The notes under the pieces: generated by a model
Seen by the model: the letters and a program-made list of their open reading frames with translations, nothing else
Databases searched by the model: none
Told to the model about the DNA's origin: nothing
Source: Tatlockia sp.
GTDB taxonomy: Bacteria > Pseudomonadota > Gammaproteobacteria > Legionellales > Legionellaceae
Reading direction: 5' to 3'
Assembly (NCBI GenBank): GCA_013697725.1
Contig: JACCWI010000036.1
Location: forward strand, 1-51,504
Length of the DNA stretch: 51,504 nucleotides
Position numbers and translations under genes: made by a program
Shown here: piece after piece, positions 17,559 to 25,868 of the stretch
How positions within the stretch are numbered: position 1 is the first letter of the stretch
How the letters are laid out: the number at the start of each line of letters is the position of its first letter

Positions 17559-19460
17559 ATGAATAAACTAAACTACCGTCGCGATATCAATGGATTAAGG
17601 GGCATTGCAGTACTCGCTATTCTAATTTTTCATCTTGAACCTTTATTTTTGCCAGGTGGCTTTGTTGGCGTAGATATTTTTTTTGTGATTTCAGGTTACC
17701 TAATTACCAAAATTATTCATAATGATCTAAGGGAAAATACCTTCTCCCTAAGTACATTTTATGAACGGCGAGCAAAACGTATTCTCCCGGCTTTAGTTTC
17801 AGTTCTCATTATTTGTACGCTGTTTGCTTATTCTCGCTTTGTTTCGGGCGAGCTAGTTATGTATGCAAAATCGTTAATTGCCTCAGCCCTTTTCTCAGCG
17901 AATATATATTTTTTTTCTACCTTAGGTTATTTTTCTCCAGCAGCAACGGAAATTCCTTTATTGCATTTATGGTCTTTAGGAGTTGAAGAACAGTTTTACA
18001 TCCTTTTTCCGCTGTGTATGATGCTTTTAAGCCGAAAATCTTTCAAATTCCTAACCTGCATTTTAGTTATTGCTACACTTAGTTCCCTTATTTTATCGCA
18101 GTGGTTTTTAAAAATTAGTCCAATGGCAGCTTTTTATATGCTGCCATTTCGCGCCTTCGAATTTCTTTTAGGGTCTATCATAGCAATCGGTTGCCTACCT
18201 AAAATACAAGCTAATTTACTTTCATTTACAACGAGCACAATTGGCTTTGTATTTATTTTCACGTCAATTTTTCTGTTTACAGTCAATACAAAATTTCCCG
18301 GTTTTTCAGCTTGTTTACCTTGTTTAGGAACAGCACTCCTTATTTGGTCTGGTGAGTCGAAGCAAAATTTAGCTAATAGAATGCTGAGCATTTTGCCTTT
18401 TCAAGCGCTGGGCAATATCTCCTATTCCTTATATTTAGTTCACTGGCCCATAATAGTTTTTGTAAAACGGCTTTATCCAGAAGCTGATTTTATAAATTAT
18501 TCCTTATCCGTATTAGGGCTTAGTCTTAGCCTAGCTTGCTTGAATTATTATTTGGTCGAGCAACCTTTTCGACGGCTTAAAGTACTCAATCCTCAAAAAA
18601 TATTCATGCCTGCAGCGATGATTACCGTTTTACTTAGCCTTAGCGGCTGGGTAGCAATTCATAATAAGGGTTTTCCTAAAAGAATAGACAAGCAATTATT
18701 AACAATCCTTAATTTTATAAAATATGATTTTAAGCCTTCTTTTTATTATGGAACTTGTTTTCAAGATTATAATCTTGCTCCTGATGGAGTTGATGTATCT
18801 AAATGTTTAGCAAAGGGCGCTAATGATAAAAGAGTGATGCTTTGGGGAGACAGTCACAGTGCGCATTTATATGCTGGCCTAAAAGAAAATCTGGAAAAAA
18901 AAGGATATTCAGTAGGTATGCTTTCGGCCTCTGCATGTCCTCCTATTATTGGCTTTGATATGGCTGCCCGTCCTCATTGTAAACGCTTTAATGATCTTGC
19001 TCTTTCACGCATTCTCCAGGTCAAACCCAAGCTTCTGATTTTGTCGGCAGACTGGGCAACTGATGAAAATACATTAGCAATGTTTGAGAAAACTCTTCAT
19101 TTTTTGTCTAAAGAAAACATGGAAATAATTATTCTTGGAAAAAGCCCTATTTTTAAATTAGCTGTGCCGATATTAGTCTATAAGCAATTGGTTAAGAATA
19201 AAAAAATTAAAGGAACTCCAGCCATGCTAATGTCAGAGTCCCTGATGATTGCTGACGAAGAAATAATGTTCAAGCATTTTGGTGCACGAAGGGATGTCAA
19301 ATATATTTCGCTGATAAAAAATATTTGTAAGCAGCAATCTTGTCCTCTGATTACTGCAGAGGGAGTGCCTGTTTTTTTTGATGTTGCTCATCTAACCGAA
19401 TCAGGTTCTAAATTGTATGCTAAAAAGTTAAGTCCAATTATTCTTGCAAGCCTGAATTAA
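17559..19460 (+). CDS. Acyltransferase-3 with C-terminal SGNH domain (OafA/YrhL-like)
   Basis: 633 residues. The N-terminal acyltransferase-3 domain (about 1-370) begins YRRDINGLRGIAVLAILIFH and has GVDIFFVISGYLIT and LWSLGVEEQFYILFPL. A periplasmic SGNH hydrolase-like domain follows, with MLWGDSHSAHLY (Ser432) and a late FFDVAHLTESG carrying the Asp-x2-His of the triad. In this fusion type the membrane part delivers the acyl group and the SGNH part transfers it to the glycan, usually as O-acetylation of O-antigen. The yerE-like gene follows by 53 bases on the same strand, so co-transcription is likely. Confidence 0.95.
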   Translation: MNKLNYRRDINGLRGIAVLAILIFHLEPLFLPGGFVGVDIFFVISGYLITKIIHNDLRENTFSLSTFYERRAKRILPALVSVLIICTLFAYSRFVSGELVMYAKSLIASALFSANIYFFSTLGYFSPAATEIPLLHLWSLGVEEQFYILFPLCMMLLSRKSFKFLTCILVIATLSSLILSQWFLKISPMAAFYMLPFRAFEFLLGSIIAIGCLPKIQANLLSFTTSTIGFVFIFTSIFLFTVNTKFPGFSACLPCLGTALLIWSGESKQNLANRMLSILPFQALGNISYSLYLVHWPIIVFVKRLYPEADFINYSLSVLGLSLSLACLNYYLVEQPFRRLKVLNPQKIFMPAAMITVLLSLSGWVAIHNKGFPKRIDKQLLTILNFIKYDFKPSFYYGTCFQDYNLAPDGVDVSKCLAKGANDKRVMLWGDSHSAHLYAGLKENLEKKGYSVGMLSASACPPIIGFDMAARPHCKRFNDLALSRILQVKPKLLILSADWATDENTLAMFEKTLHFLSKENMEIIILGKSPIFKLAVPILVYKQLVKNKKIKGTPAMLMSESLMIADEEIMFKHFGARRDVKYISLIKNICKQQSCPLITAEGVPVFFDVAHLTESGSKLYAKKLSPIILASLN

Positions 19461-19513
19461 ATAGCGCTTAGAGCTAATAAGCATCTAGGTGAGAACGTAT
19501 TTTGAGGATTATA

Positions 19514-21241
19514 ATGAAGATTAAAGCGAGTGAGTTCATAGCTAAATTTCTCCGAGCTCAAGGTGTTAAATACGTCTTTGAGATGTCAGGCGGGATGATA
19601 ACCCAGATTTTAGATGCTATTCATGCAGAAGGCGGAATTGAAATTGTAAGTATGCATCATGAGCAATCAGCTTCCTTTGCTGTAGATGCCTACGGACGTT
19701 GTGGCGAAAATGTAGCAGTGGGTATGGCAACTTCCGGCCCTGGCGCTACTAATTTAATCACGGGTATTGCTTCGTGTTATTTTGATTCCTCTCCTGCACT
19801 CTTCATCACCGGACAAGTAAATATTCACGAACAAAAAGGTGATAAAAAAATCCGGCAGTTGGGCTTTCAGGAAACTGATATTGTTGCTATGACTCAACAT
19901 ATCACCAAAAAAAGTTATGCAATAAAGGATGCCAGCGAAATTGAATCAGTATTCAAAGAAGCTTATGAGTTAGCTATTAGTGGCCGACCTGGTCCGGTTC
20001 TGATTGATATACCCATGAATTTACAGCGCGCCGAACTTGAAGTCGAAGACCTGGAAAAAATTACAAGAAAAAAAATTGTGAATCCAATCGAAGATGACAA
20101 TTTCGAGCAGCTAATCACAGCAATTTCTCAGGCAAAAAAACCACTAATTTTAGCGGGTGGCGGCATTAATAGTGCGGCTGCAGGTGAGGATTTTTTAGCC
20201 TTGGTAAAAAAGCTAAACATCCCTGTTGTTACTTCGTTATTAGGTCTGGATGTCATTGATTATGGACATCCTCTTCGAGTCGGATTTATTGGCAGTTATG
20301 GCAACCGCTGGGCAAATATCGCTCTTGGCAATTGCGATCTTCTTCTTGTTTTAGGCTCGCGTTTAGATATCCGCCAAACAGGCGCAGATGTTGATTCTTT
20401 CCGCCAGAATAAAACTATTTTTCATGTGGATTGCGATGAGCATGAAATTAATAATCGCGTAGAAAATTGCCTTCCTATCGTTATGGATCTCGCGGACTTT
20501 ATCGACAAAATGTTTCAACAAATTAAAGGTAAAATCCTGCCATCCAATAAAAGCTGGATTGAAGAGATTAAGCTCCTAAAAGAAAAATGGCCTGACACTA
20601 AAGAACTTGCTACGATTTCTGGCATTAACCCTAATTTTTTTATGCATCGCCTATCCCAACACTCTCAAAAAAGTTGCGGCTATGTGGTTGATGTGGGCAA
20701 TCACCAAATGTGGTCGGCACAATCTTTAGAAGTTGGCGCTGAGCAATTTTTTATGACCTCTGCCGGAATGGGTGCAATGGGCTTTGCCTTACCAGCGGCA
20801 ATTGGCGCTTCCTTTGCCCACAATAAAAAACCGGTGATCGTCATAGCGGGTGACGGATGTTTTCAATTAAATATTCAAGAATTACAAACCGTAGTTCGCG
20901 AAAAAATTCCTCTTAAAATAATTGTAATTAATAACAATAGCTTAGGTATGATTCGTCAATTCCAGGACAGTTATTTTAATAGCCGTTATTTAGCAACCTA
21001 TTGGGGCTATAGCGCGCCTAACTTTGAAGCGATAGCCTGCGCCTATGGTATTTCTGCCAAAACTATTTTGATTTCCGAGGAAATTGATACAGCGCTTGAG
21101 TGGTTTTGGGGTCAGGAAGAAGCATCATTGTTGCAAGTAATAATCGATGTGCATGCCAATGCCTATCCTAAAATAGCTTTCGGCCGACCCATAACAGAGA
21201 TGGAGCCATTAACAAAACCAGTTTGCATGGAATCGACTTAA
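19514..21241 (+). CDS. TPP-dependent acetolactate synthase-like enzyme, probable YerE-type sugar ligase
   Basis: 575 residues from the ATG at 19514; TTGAGG just upstream serves as ribosome site, so the in-frame TTG at 19502 is unlikely. It is a ThDP enzyme: MHHEQSASFAVDAYGR with catalytic Glu50, the acetolactate-synthase-like GSRLDIRQTG (281-290), and the ThDP/Mg motif from GDG (446-448) to NNN (473-475). Acetolactate synthases are usually partnered by a small subunit, absent here. Placed among CDP-3,6-dideoxyhexose genes, it best fits YerE, which adds a two-carbon unit from pyruvate to C4 of CDP-3,6-dideoxy-4-ketoglucose on the way to yersiniose. Ordinary amino-acid biosynthesis is the alternative. 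Confidence 0.8.
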   Translation: MKIKASEFIAKFLRAQGVKYVFEMSGGMITQILDAIHAEGGIEIVSMHHEQSASFAVDAYGRCGENVAVGMATSGPGATNLITGIASCYFDSSPALFITGQVNIHEQKGDKKIRQLGFQETDIVAMTQHITKKSYAIKDASEIESVFKEAYELAISGRPGPVLIDIPMNLQRAELEVEDLEKITRKKIVNPIEDDNFEQLITAISQAKKPLILAGGGINSAAAGEDFLALVKKLNIPVVTSLLGLDVIDYGHPLRVGFIGSYGNRWANIALGNCDLLLVLGSRLDIRQTGADVDSFRQNKTIFHVDCDEHEINNRVENCLPIVMDLADFIDKMFQQIKGKILPSNKSWIEEIKLLKEKWPDTKELATISGINPNFFMHRLSQHSQKSCGYVVDVGNHQMWSAQSLEVGAEQFFMTSAGMGAMGFALPAAIGASFAHNKKPVIVIAGDGCFQLNIQELQTVVREKIPLKIIVINNNSLGMIRQFQDSYFNSRYLATYWGYSAPNFEAIACAYGISAKTILISEEIDTALEWFWGQEEASLLQVIIDVHANAYPKIAFGRPITEMEPLTKPVCMEST

Positions 21242-21329
21242 AATCGCTCTATAGGCCGGAGCGACCCTAGTAGATACTTTTGAGCTACCTAGAAAAATTG
21301 CTAAACCCATCTTCTTTTATCTTATTAAT

Positions 21330-21719
21330 TTATGAAGATTCTATTTGCTTTGTATGCGATTTAAATACTAAATTTTTATTTAAAATAAATCCTAAAATTG
21401 CACAAGGAAAGAGTGCCAAAAATCCTGCTGTGTATAAATCAAAAGACCAGAATTTGAATAGACTCACAAGAGACATGTTTAGAAAATACATTGCAAGGTA
21501 AACGGAAATGAATTTAAAAACTAATTGGTTGTTAGTATTTTTAAATACGAGTTTTCCGGTGGTTTTAAAATTAAAAAAAATACCCAGGACTGTTGCATAA
21601 AACAAAGCTAGAGGATAGGAAAGTCCCATATAGATAAAGCTGGCGTAGCAGCCATAGCTAAAAAAAGTATTTAACATGCCTACAAAAAGATACCTAATAA
21701 GTTGCTGTTTAGTTGTCAT
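21330..21719 (-). CDS. GtrA-family membrane protein
   Basis: A 129-residue protein with four membrane spans, starting at ATG 21719 (GTG at 21728 is possible). IRYLFVGMLNTFFSYGCYAS and LGIFFNFKTTGKLVFK are typical GtrA blocks. GtrA proteins are thought to flip polyprenyl-phosphate-linked glucose or related sugars across the inner membrane. The GtrB-like glycosyltransferase two genes upstream in the same operon would make that lipid carrier, separated only by the SDR reductase gene. It is the last gene of the long minus-strand unit that starts at 31.4 kb. Confidence 0.88.
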   Translation of the reverse strand: MTTKQQLIRYLFVGMLNTFFSYGCYASFIYMGLSYPLALFYATVLGIFFNFKTTGKLVFKNTNNQLVFKFISVYLAMYFLNMSLVSLFKFWSFDLYTAGFLALFPCAILGFILNKNLVFKSHTKQIESS

Positions 21720-21732
21720 ATCTACCACGTTT

Positions 21733-22797
21733 TTAACTTGAGTTAGTTGTTTGCACTATTTGATTTAAATGCCAATTTTTAGTTAAAGTTATCGCTTCAA
21801 ATAATTTTATCTGCGGTATTAAATTGAGGTCTTTACGAGCCCGATCGATATTGGGAACATAGCGTTCTATGGGTCTATTTGATTGCGCCTTTTGTTTTAA
21901 AATGACAGTCAGAGTGCTATCAAAGGATAGCTGAACCAAATCCGCGAGCTCCTTAATAGAATAGGCGTCATCAGAGCCTACATTATAGGGGTGAGCTGTT
22001 TGGCCCCGAAACAAGATAGTCCACAACCAGATCATTAAGTCAGCCGCATAGAGGTAAGAACGGATTGGAGTACCATCCCCTTTTATTTCAATAGCCTGAC
22101 CTTTGAGGCCATCGCCAATAAAATTTGCGAGGGCATAAGGTCCATCAAGTGCTAAATAAGGGCCAACAAAGGAAAAGCAGCGGGCAATTTTCACCTCAAA
22201 TCCACTTTCAAGGCTATTCAAATAACAAAGATGTTCCGCGGCACATTTACCAAGTGCATAACTCGATTGGTTAGTAAACAGCTGTAGTTGCGGAAGATAA
22301 GTTTCCGAAATATGGTTAAGCCCTTCAGGCTGTTTGCCATAAACAGCACCTGAACTGGTTAGTAGAAATTTTTTAGCCCGACAATGTTTAGCCAACTCGA
22401 GCATTCGTGATGTACCTTTAAAAATATCATCAAAAAGCGCTAATGAATGGTTATTAGCAACTCTGGAATTGGTGTCAGTGGCAGCATGAATGATATGGGA
22501 AAATTTTTGCTTTGGAAATTCAAAATCTTTGATGTCTCCTTCGCAAAAAGATAAAGCTTGTTGATGATAAAGATGGGGGTATTTGCTGGCAAAGCAGTCA
22601 ATATTGCGTGTCAAAATGGTTGCTTTTGCATCAAGATTTAGAATTTTGTTGACCCATAGAAAACTCTCCAGGAGCCAACAACCAAAAAACCCAGTCCCAC
22701 CGCTAATGAAAATTTGTTGTTCACGTAGCTCATCCCATAATGAAGATGTTTTTTCTAAAATATAATTTAAATCCTGAGATAGACCACTTAATTTCAT
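21733..22797 (-). CDS. NAD(P)-dependent SDR epimerase/reductase, candidate YerF-like
   Basis: 354 residues of the extended short-chain dehydrogenase type. The nucleotide loop is FISGGTGFFGCWLLES (G33-G39). The catalytic Ser block is LLTSSGAVYG, with Tyr180-Ala-Leu-Gly-Lys184 as the active pair, and CFSFVGPYLALDGPYA is a substrate loop. In this setting it would reduce a CDP-4-keto or 4-C-acetyl 3,6-dideoxy sugar, as YerF or abequose/paratose synthase do. It shares a four-base ATGA overlap with the GtrB-like gene upstream and is followed by gtrA. The specific product cannot be read from sequence. Confidence 0.75.
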   Translation of the reverse strand: MKLSGLSQDLNYILEKTSSLWDELREQQIFISGGTGFFGCWLLESFLWVNKILNLDAKATILTRNIDCFASKYPHLYHQQALSFCEGDIKDFEFPKQKFSHIIHAATDTNSRVANNHSLALFDDIFKGTSRMLELAKHCRAKKFLLTSSGAVYGKQPEGLNHISETYLPQLQLFTNQSSYALGKCAAEHLCYLNSLESGFEVKIARCFSFVGPYLALDGPYALANFIGDGLKGQAIEIKGDGTPIRSYLYAADLMIWLWTILFRGQTAHPYNVGSDDAYSIKELADLVQLSFDSTLTVILKQKAQSNRPIERYVPNIDRARKDLNLIPQIKLFEAITLTKNWHLNQIVQTTNSS

Positions 22798-23735
22798 AAG
22801 GGTTCAGCAAAATTTATTCGTTCTTTTTCTACAACTAAAGGTCTGCTCATTACTCGAGTATTGATGGATGCAATATATTCACCTAATAAGCCAATAAAGA
22901 ACAGTTGCACTGAGGAGAAAAAGAATAGGCCAATTAAAATAGGTGCTACACCAAGGTTAAAACTTTGCCAAAATATTAATTTCAACGTAAAAAACACAAG
23001 CGACATGAGTAAACTAAAAATTGAAAGAGCAAAGCCTGCCATGGTCGCTAAACGTAGGGGGATTTTAGAGTGACTCGTGATTCCTAGCATAGCCATGTCA
23101 TAGAGAGAATAAAAATTATTTTTTGTAACACCGCGAGTTCTTCTGGGTTGGTTATAAGGAACTTCGGCAATATCAAAGCCAATTTCGGCAATAAGTCCAC
23201 GAAAATAAGGATAGGGATCTTTTTGACTGCGCAAAATGTTAATGACTTCTTTGTCATACAAACCAAAGCCGGTGAAATTTTTTATTAATTTTACATCGGC
23301 TATTTTGGTTACAAAATTATAGTAACTATGTCGTATAAAAAACATAAGCTTAGATTCCTGGCTTTCAGGTTTCACACCCACAGCAATCTTGTAACCTTGT
23401 TCCCATTTGTTAATAAATTCTTTAATTAACTCCGGCGGGTCTTGCAAATCAGCAACAATCAATATTGTTGCATCACCTGTTGTTTCCAACATAGCGTGAT
23501 ATGGTGAGCGGATATGACCAAAGTTTCGTGAGTTAACAATAATTTTAACTAGAGGATCTTTATCAGCAATTGCTTTAAGTAAGCTTACCGTTTTATCCGT
23601 GGAGGCATTATCAATAAAAATATGTTCGTAGCGATAGTTGGGTAGGGACTCAAACACTGTTTTAACTTGCTTGTGGATTTCTTCAATATTATCTTCTTCA
23701 TTATAACAAGGCGTAACAACAGAGATTAATTTCAT
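22794..23735 (-). CDS. GtrB-like polyprenyl-phosphate glycosyltransferase (GT2)
   Basis: 313 residues from the ATG at 23735 (an upstream in-frame TTG exists). The GT2 domain starts ISVVTPCYNEEDNIEEIHKQ; the metal-binding site is IVADLQDPPELI, and RTRGVTKNNFYSLYDMAM is typical of the dolichol-phosphate mannose synthase/GtrB group. Two membrane helices follow near the C-terminus (about 230-290). Such enzymes charge undecaprenyl phosphate with a sugar. With the nearby GtrA and the large membrane transferase candidates they form a side-chain-decorating system. The next gene overlaps it by four bases. Confidence 0.9.
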   Translation of the reverse strand: MKLISVVTPCYNEEDNIEEIHKQVKTVFESLPNYRYEHIFIDNASTDKTVSLLKAIADKDPLVKIIVNSRNFGHIRSPYHAMLETTGDATILIVADLQDPPELIKEFINKWEQGYKIAVGVKPESQESKLMFFIRHSYYNFVTKIADVKLIKNFTGFGLYDKEVINILRSQKDPYPYFRGLIAEIGFDIAEVPYNQPRRTRGVTKNNFYSLYDMAMLGITSHSKIPLRLATMAGFALSIFSLLMSLVFFTLKLIFWQSFNLGVAPILIGLFFFSSVQLFFIGLLGEYIASINTRVMSRPLVVEKERINFAEPL

Positions 23736-23751
23736 AAAAATTCTCAATAAT

Positions 23752-23773
23752 ATAGCGGGCTCACACCCGCTAT
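23752..23773. repeat. Intercistronic hairpin between the rfbH-like and gtrB-like genes
   Basis: ATAGCGGG (23752-23759) and CCCGCTAT (23766-23773) form a perfect 8-base-pair stem with a six-base loop. It lies in the short gap between two minus-strand genes. A modest T-rich stretch follows on either strand. It could attenuate transcription within the long operon or stabilise the upstream transcript end. Confidence 0.55.
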
Positions 23774-23786
23774 TTGATTTTTAGCC

Positions 23787-25010
23787 CTAAGCCATTTGCG
23801 TTATCTTAGCATGAACTTTCGCAAATTCTTCAAAGGATTGGTGAATGTGAGCAATCATCTCAGGCGTTAGGCCATGATGACAGCCTAGGAGAATTCCACC
23901 ACGCATTACTTGATCTGCATGAGGATAACCGGCTGCTGCTTCACGGCGTTCAATCTTGGAGAAACCGGGTTGCCTTAAAATATTACCCGTAAATACAGTT
24001 CTGGTTTGAATATTGCGGTTTTCTAAATAAATTTGTAATTCTTTACGACTAAAGGGGGCAGTGTCTTTGAGGGTTAGGGGAAAAGCGAGCCAACCTGTTT
24101 TTGAATCTGCTAATTGTTTCGGTAGAATAAACCAGTCTTGGTATTGAGCAAAAAATTTCATATGAAGGTCGAAGGCATGTTCACGAGATTGGATATTTTG
24201 ACTCAATTTAGAAAGTTGCACTAAACCAAAAGCAGCCCCCATTTCAGAAGGCTCAAGATTATAACCTAAGGCTTCAAAAACAAATTTCGCATCATAATCG
24301 ATGCCATCCACTTGGATATTAAAGCGATTTTCGATAGCTTCCGATTCCACGAAAAGCGAGGAACTTCGCCCCCAAGATCGCAATAATTTCGCGCGGTCAT
24401 TAAGCCGGTCTTCATTGACACATAACATACCGCCATTTCCTGCGCAGTTGACAACGTGTGAGCCATAAAAACTGGTGGTGCTGATGTCGGTGTAACGACC
24501 GGCTGCTTGATCGTTAATGGTAGCTCCAAGGGTATCAGCAGAATCTTCAATAACAATTAGCTTGTATTTATCAGCAAGCTCCCGCAGCATTTTCCAGTTA
24601 GGAAGGTTCCCTAAAAGATTCGGGATCATCATTGCTTTGGTTTTTGCAGATATCATAGCTTCAACTTGATTGGCATCAATATTAAAGGTTCCAGGTTCCA
24701 CATCAACAAAAGCAGGAATTAAATTATTTTTTACAAGAGGAGCTACAGTAGTTGAAAAAGTTAGCGTGGGAGTAATGACTTCAGATCCGGGTGCTAAATC
24801 TAATATTTCAATCGATAAATAATTCGCGGAAGAGCCGGAATTAACCATAATCCCTTGTTGTTTATTAAAGAGACTAGCCACTTGCTCTTCCATCTCACGA
24901 ACATGCTTACCCATCTGAGTGGAGCTACGGAGCACCGATACGACCGCATCGATTTCTTCTTCACCGTGAACAGTTCTTCCATAGGGTACATGAATAAAGT
25001 CTTGTTTCAT
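23787..25010 (-). CDS. rfbH: DegT/RfbH-like sugar 3-dehydrase lacking the Fe-S cysteine block
   Basis: 407 residues, fold type I PLP/PMP enzyme. NSGSSANYLSIEI and VIEDSADTLGA are family blocks. At the Schiff-base lysine position it has His185 (TTSFYGSHVVNCAGNGG), the mark of 3-dehydrases (E1/RfbH, ColD) rather than aminotransferases. In E1, a cysteine-rich stretch after the DWGR motif binds a [2Fe-2S] cluster. Here the matching SWGRSSSLFVESEAIENRF has no cysteine. It should therefore act without a cluster, like ColD, which regenerates PMP with glutamate. Neighbouring rfbF points to CDP-4-keto-6-deoxyglucose as substrate; a GDP sugar is the alternative. AAGGA precedes the ATG. Confidence 0.88.
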   Translation of the reverse strand: MKQDFIHVPYGRTVHGEEEIDAVVSVLRSSTQMGKHVREMEEQVASLFNKQQGIMVNSGSSANYLSIEILDLAPGSEVITPTLTFSTTVAPLVKNNLIPAFVDVEPGTFNIDANQVEAMISAKTKAMMIPNLLGNLPNWKMLRELADKYKLIVIEDSADTLGATINDQAAGRYTDISTTSFYGSHVVNCAGNGGMLCVNEDRLNDRAKLLRSWGRSSSLFVESEAIENRFNIQVDGIDYDAKFVFEALGYNLEPSEMGAAFGLVQLSKLSQNIQSREHAFDLHMKFFAQYQDWFILPKQLADSKTGWLAFPLTLKDTAPFSRKELQIYLENRNIQTRTVFTGNILRQPGFSKIERREAAAGYPHADQVMRGGILLGCHHGLTPEMIAHIHQSFEEFAKVHAKITQMA

Positions 25011-25061
25011 TTTAATTTCCTTTAAAATTAATAGCTTAACTAAGAATTATCAATATAAATT

Positions 25062-25829
25062 CTACCAGGTTTTCCAAGGCGCATTACCTGCGTTCCAAAG
25101 TTCTTCCAAATAATTTTTATCGCGAAGAGTATCCATAGGATGCCAAAAACCATCATGATGAAAAGCGGTTAATTGACCCTCTGCAGACAAGGATTCAAGA
25201 GGAGCTTTTTCCCAAATTGTTTCATCATCCTCAATGTATTCGATAACTTTTGGCGATAAAACAAAAAAACCACCATTAATCCATCCGCCATCACCCTGTG
25301 GTTTTTCTTTAAAACCTTTTACTGATTCATTTTCAATCAGCAAAGAACCAAAACGACCTGGAGGTTGAATTGCGGTTAAAGTTGCTAATTTTTTATGATC
25401 TTTATGAAAGGCAATTAAAGAAGTTATATCAACATCGGAAACGCCATCGCCATAAGTTAGACAAAAATCTTCATCACCTAAATGTTTGGCTGCGCGCTTT
25501 AAACGACCACCAGTCATGGTCTGCTCACCGGTGTCTACTAAAGTAATCAGCCAGGGTTCGGCATTGTTTTGATGGATTTCCATTTTGTTATTGCTAATAT
25601 CTAAGGTAACATCTGACATATGTAAAAAATAATTAGCAAAATATTCTTTAATTACATAGCCTTTATAACCCAGACAAATTACAAAATTATTGATGTTATG
25701 AGTAGAATAAAGCTTCATAATATGCCAAAGGATAGGTTTTCCACCAATTTCAATCATCGGTTTGGGACGTAAACCCGTTTCTTCACTTATTCTAGTACCT
25801 AAGCCACCTGCTAGTATTACTGCTTTCAT
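25062..25829 (-). CDS. rfbF: Glucose-1-phosphate cytidylyltransferase
   Basis: 255 residues from the ATG at 25829, with AAGGA eight bases upstream; an in-frame TTG at 25847 is unlikely. [20 protein letters not shown] and [19 protein letters not shown] are the nucleotide- and sugar-phosphate-binding blocks of RfbF/Ddh[23 protein letters not shown] and the late [18 protein letters not shown] are diagnostic. It makes CDP-D-glucose from glucose-1-phosphate and CTP, the entry step to the pathway continued by rfbG (11.3 kb) and the adjacent rfbH-like gene. Its length is normal (about 257). Confidence 0.97.
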   Translation of the reverse strand: MKAVILAGGLGTRISEETGLRPKPMIEIGGKPILWHIMKLYSTHNINNFVICLGYKGYVIKEYFANYFLHMSDVTLDISNNKMEIHQNNAEPWLITLVDTGEQTMTGGRLKRAAKHLGDEDFCLTYGDGVSDVDITSLIAFHKDHKKLATLTAIQPPGRFGSLLIENESVKGFKEKPQGDGGWINGGFFVLSPKVIEYIEDDETIWEKAPLESLSAEGQLTAFHHDGFWHPMDTLRDKNYLEELWNAGNAPWKTW

Positions 25830-25868
25830 TAGTTCTATCCTTTTCAATTAACGTCGCTTTAAAACGTA

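Noticed and set aside
21280..21501. Plus-strand frame of 73 codons after the TPP enzyme
   Set aside because: It runs antisense through gtrA, whose family motifs and membrane spans are clear.
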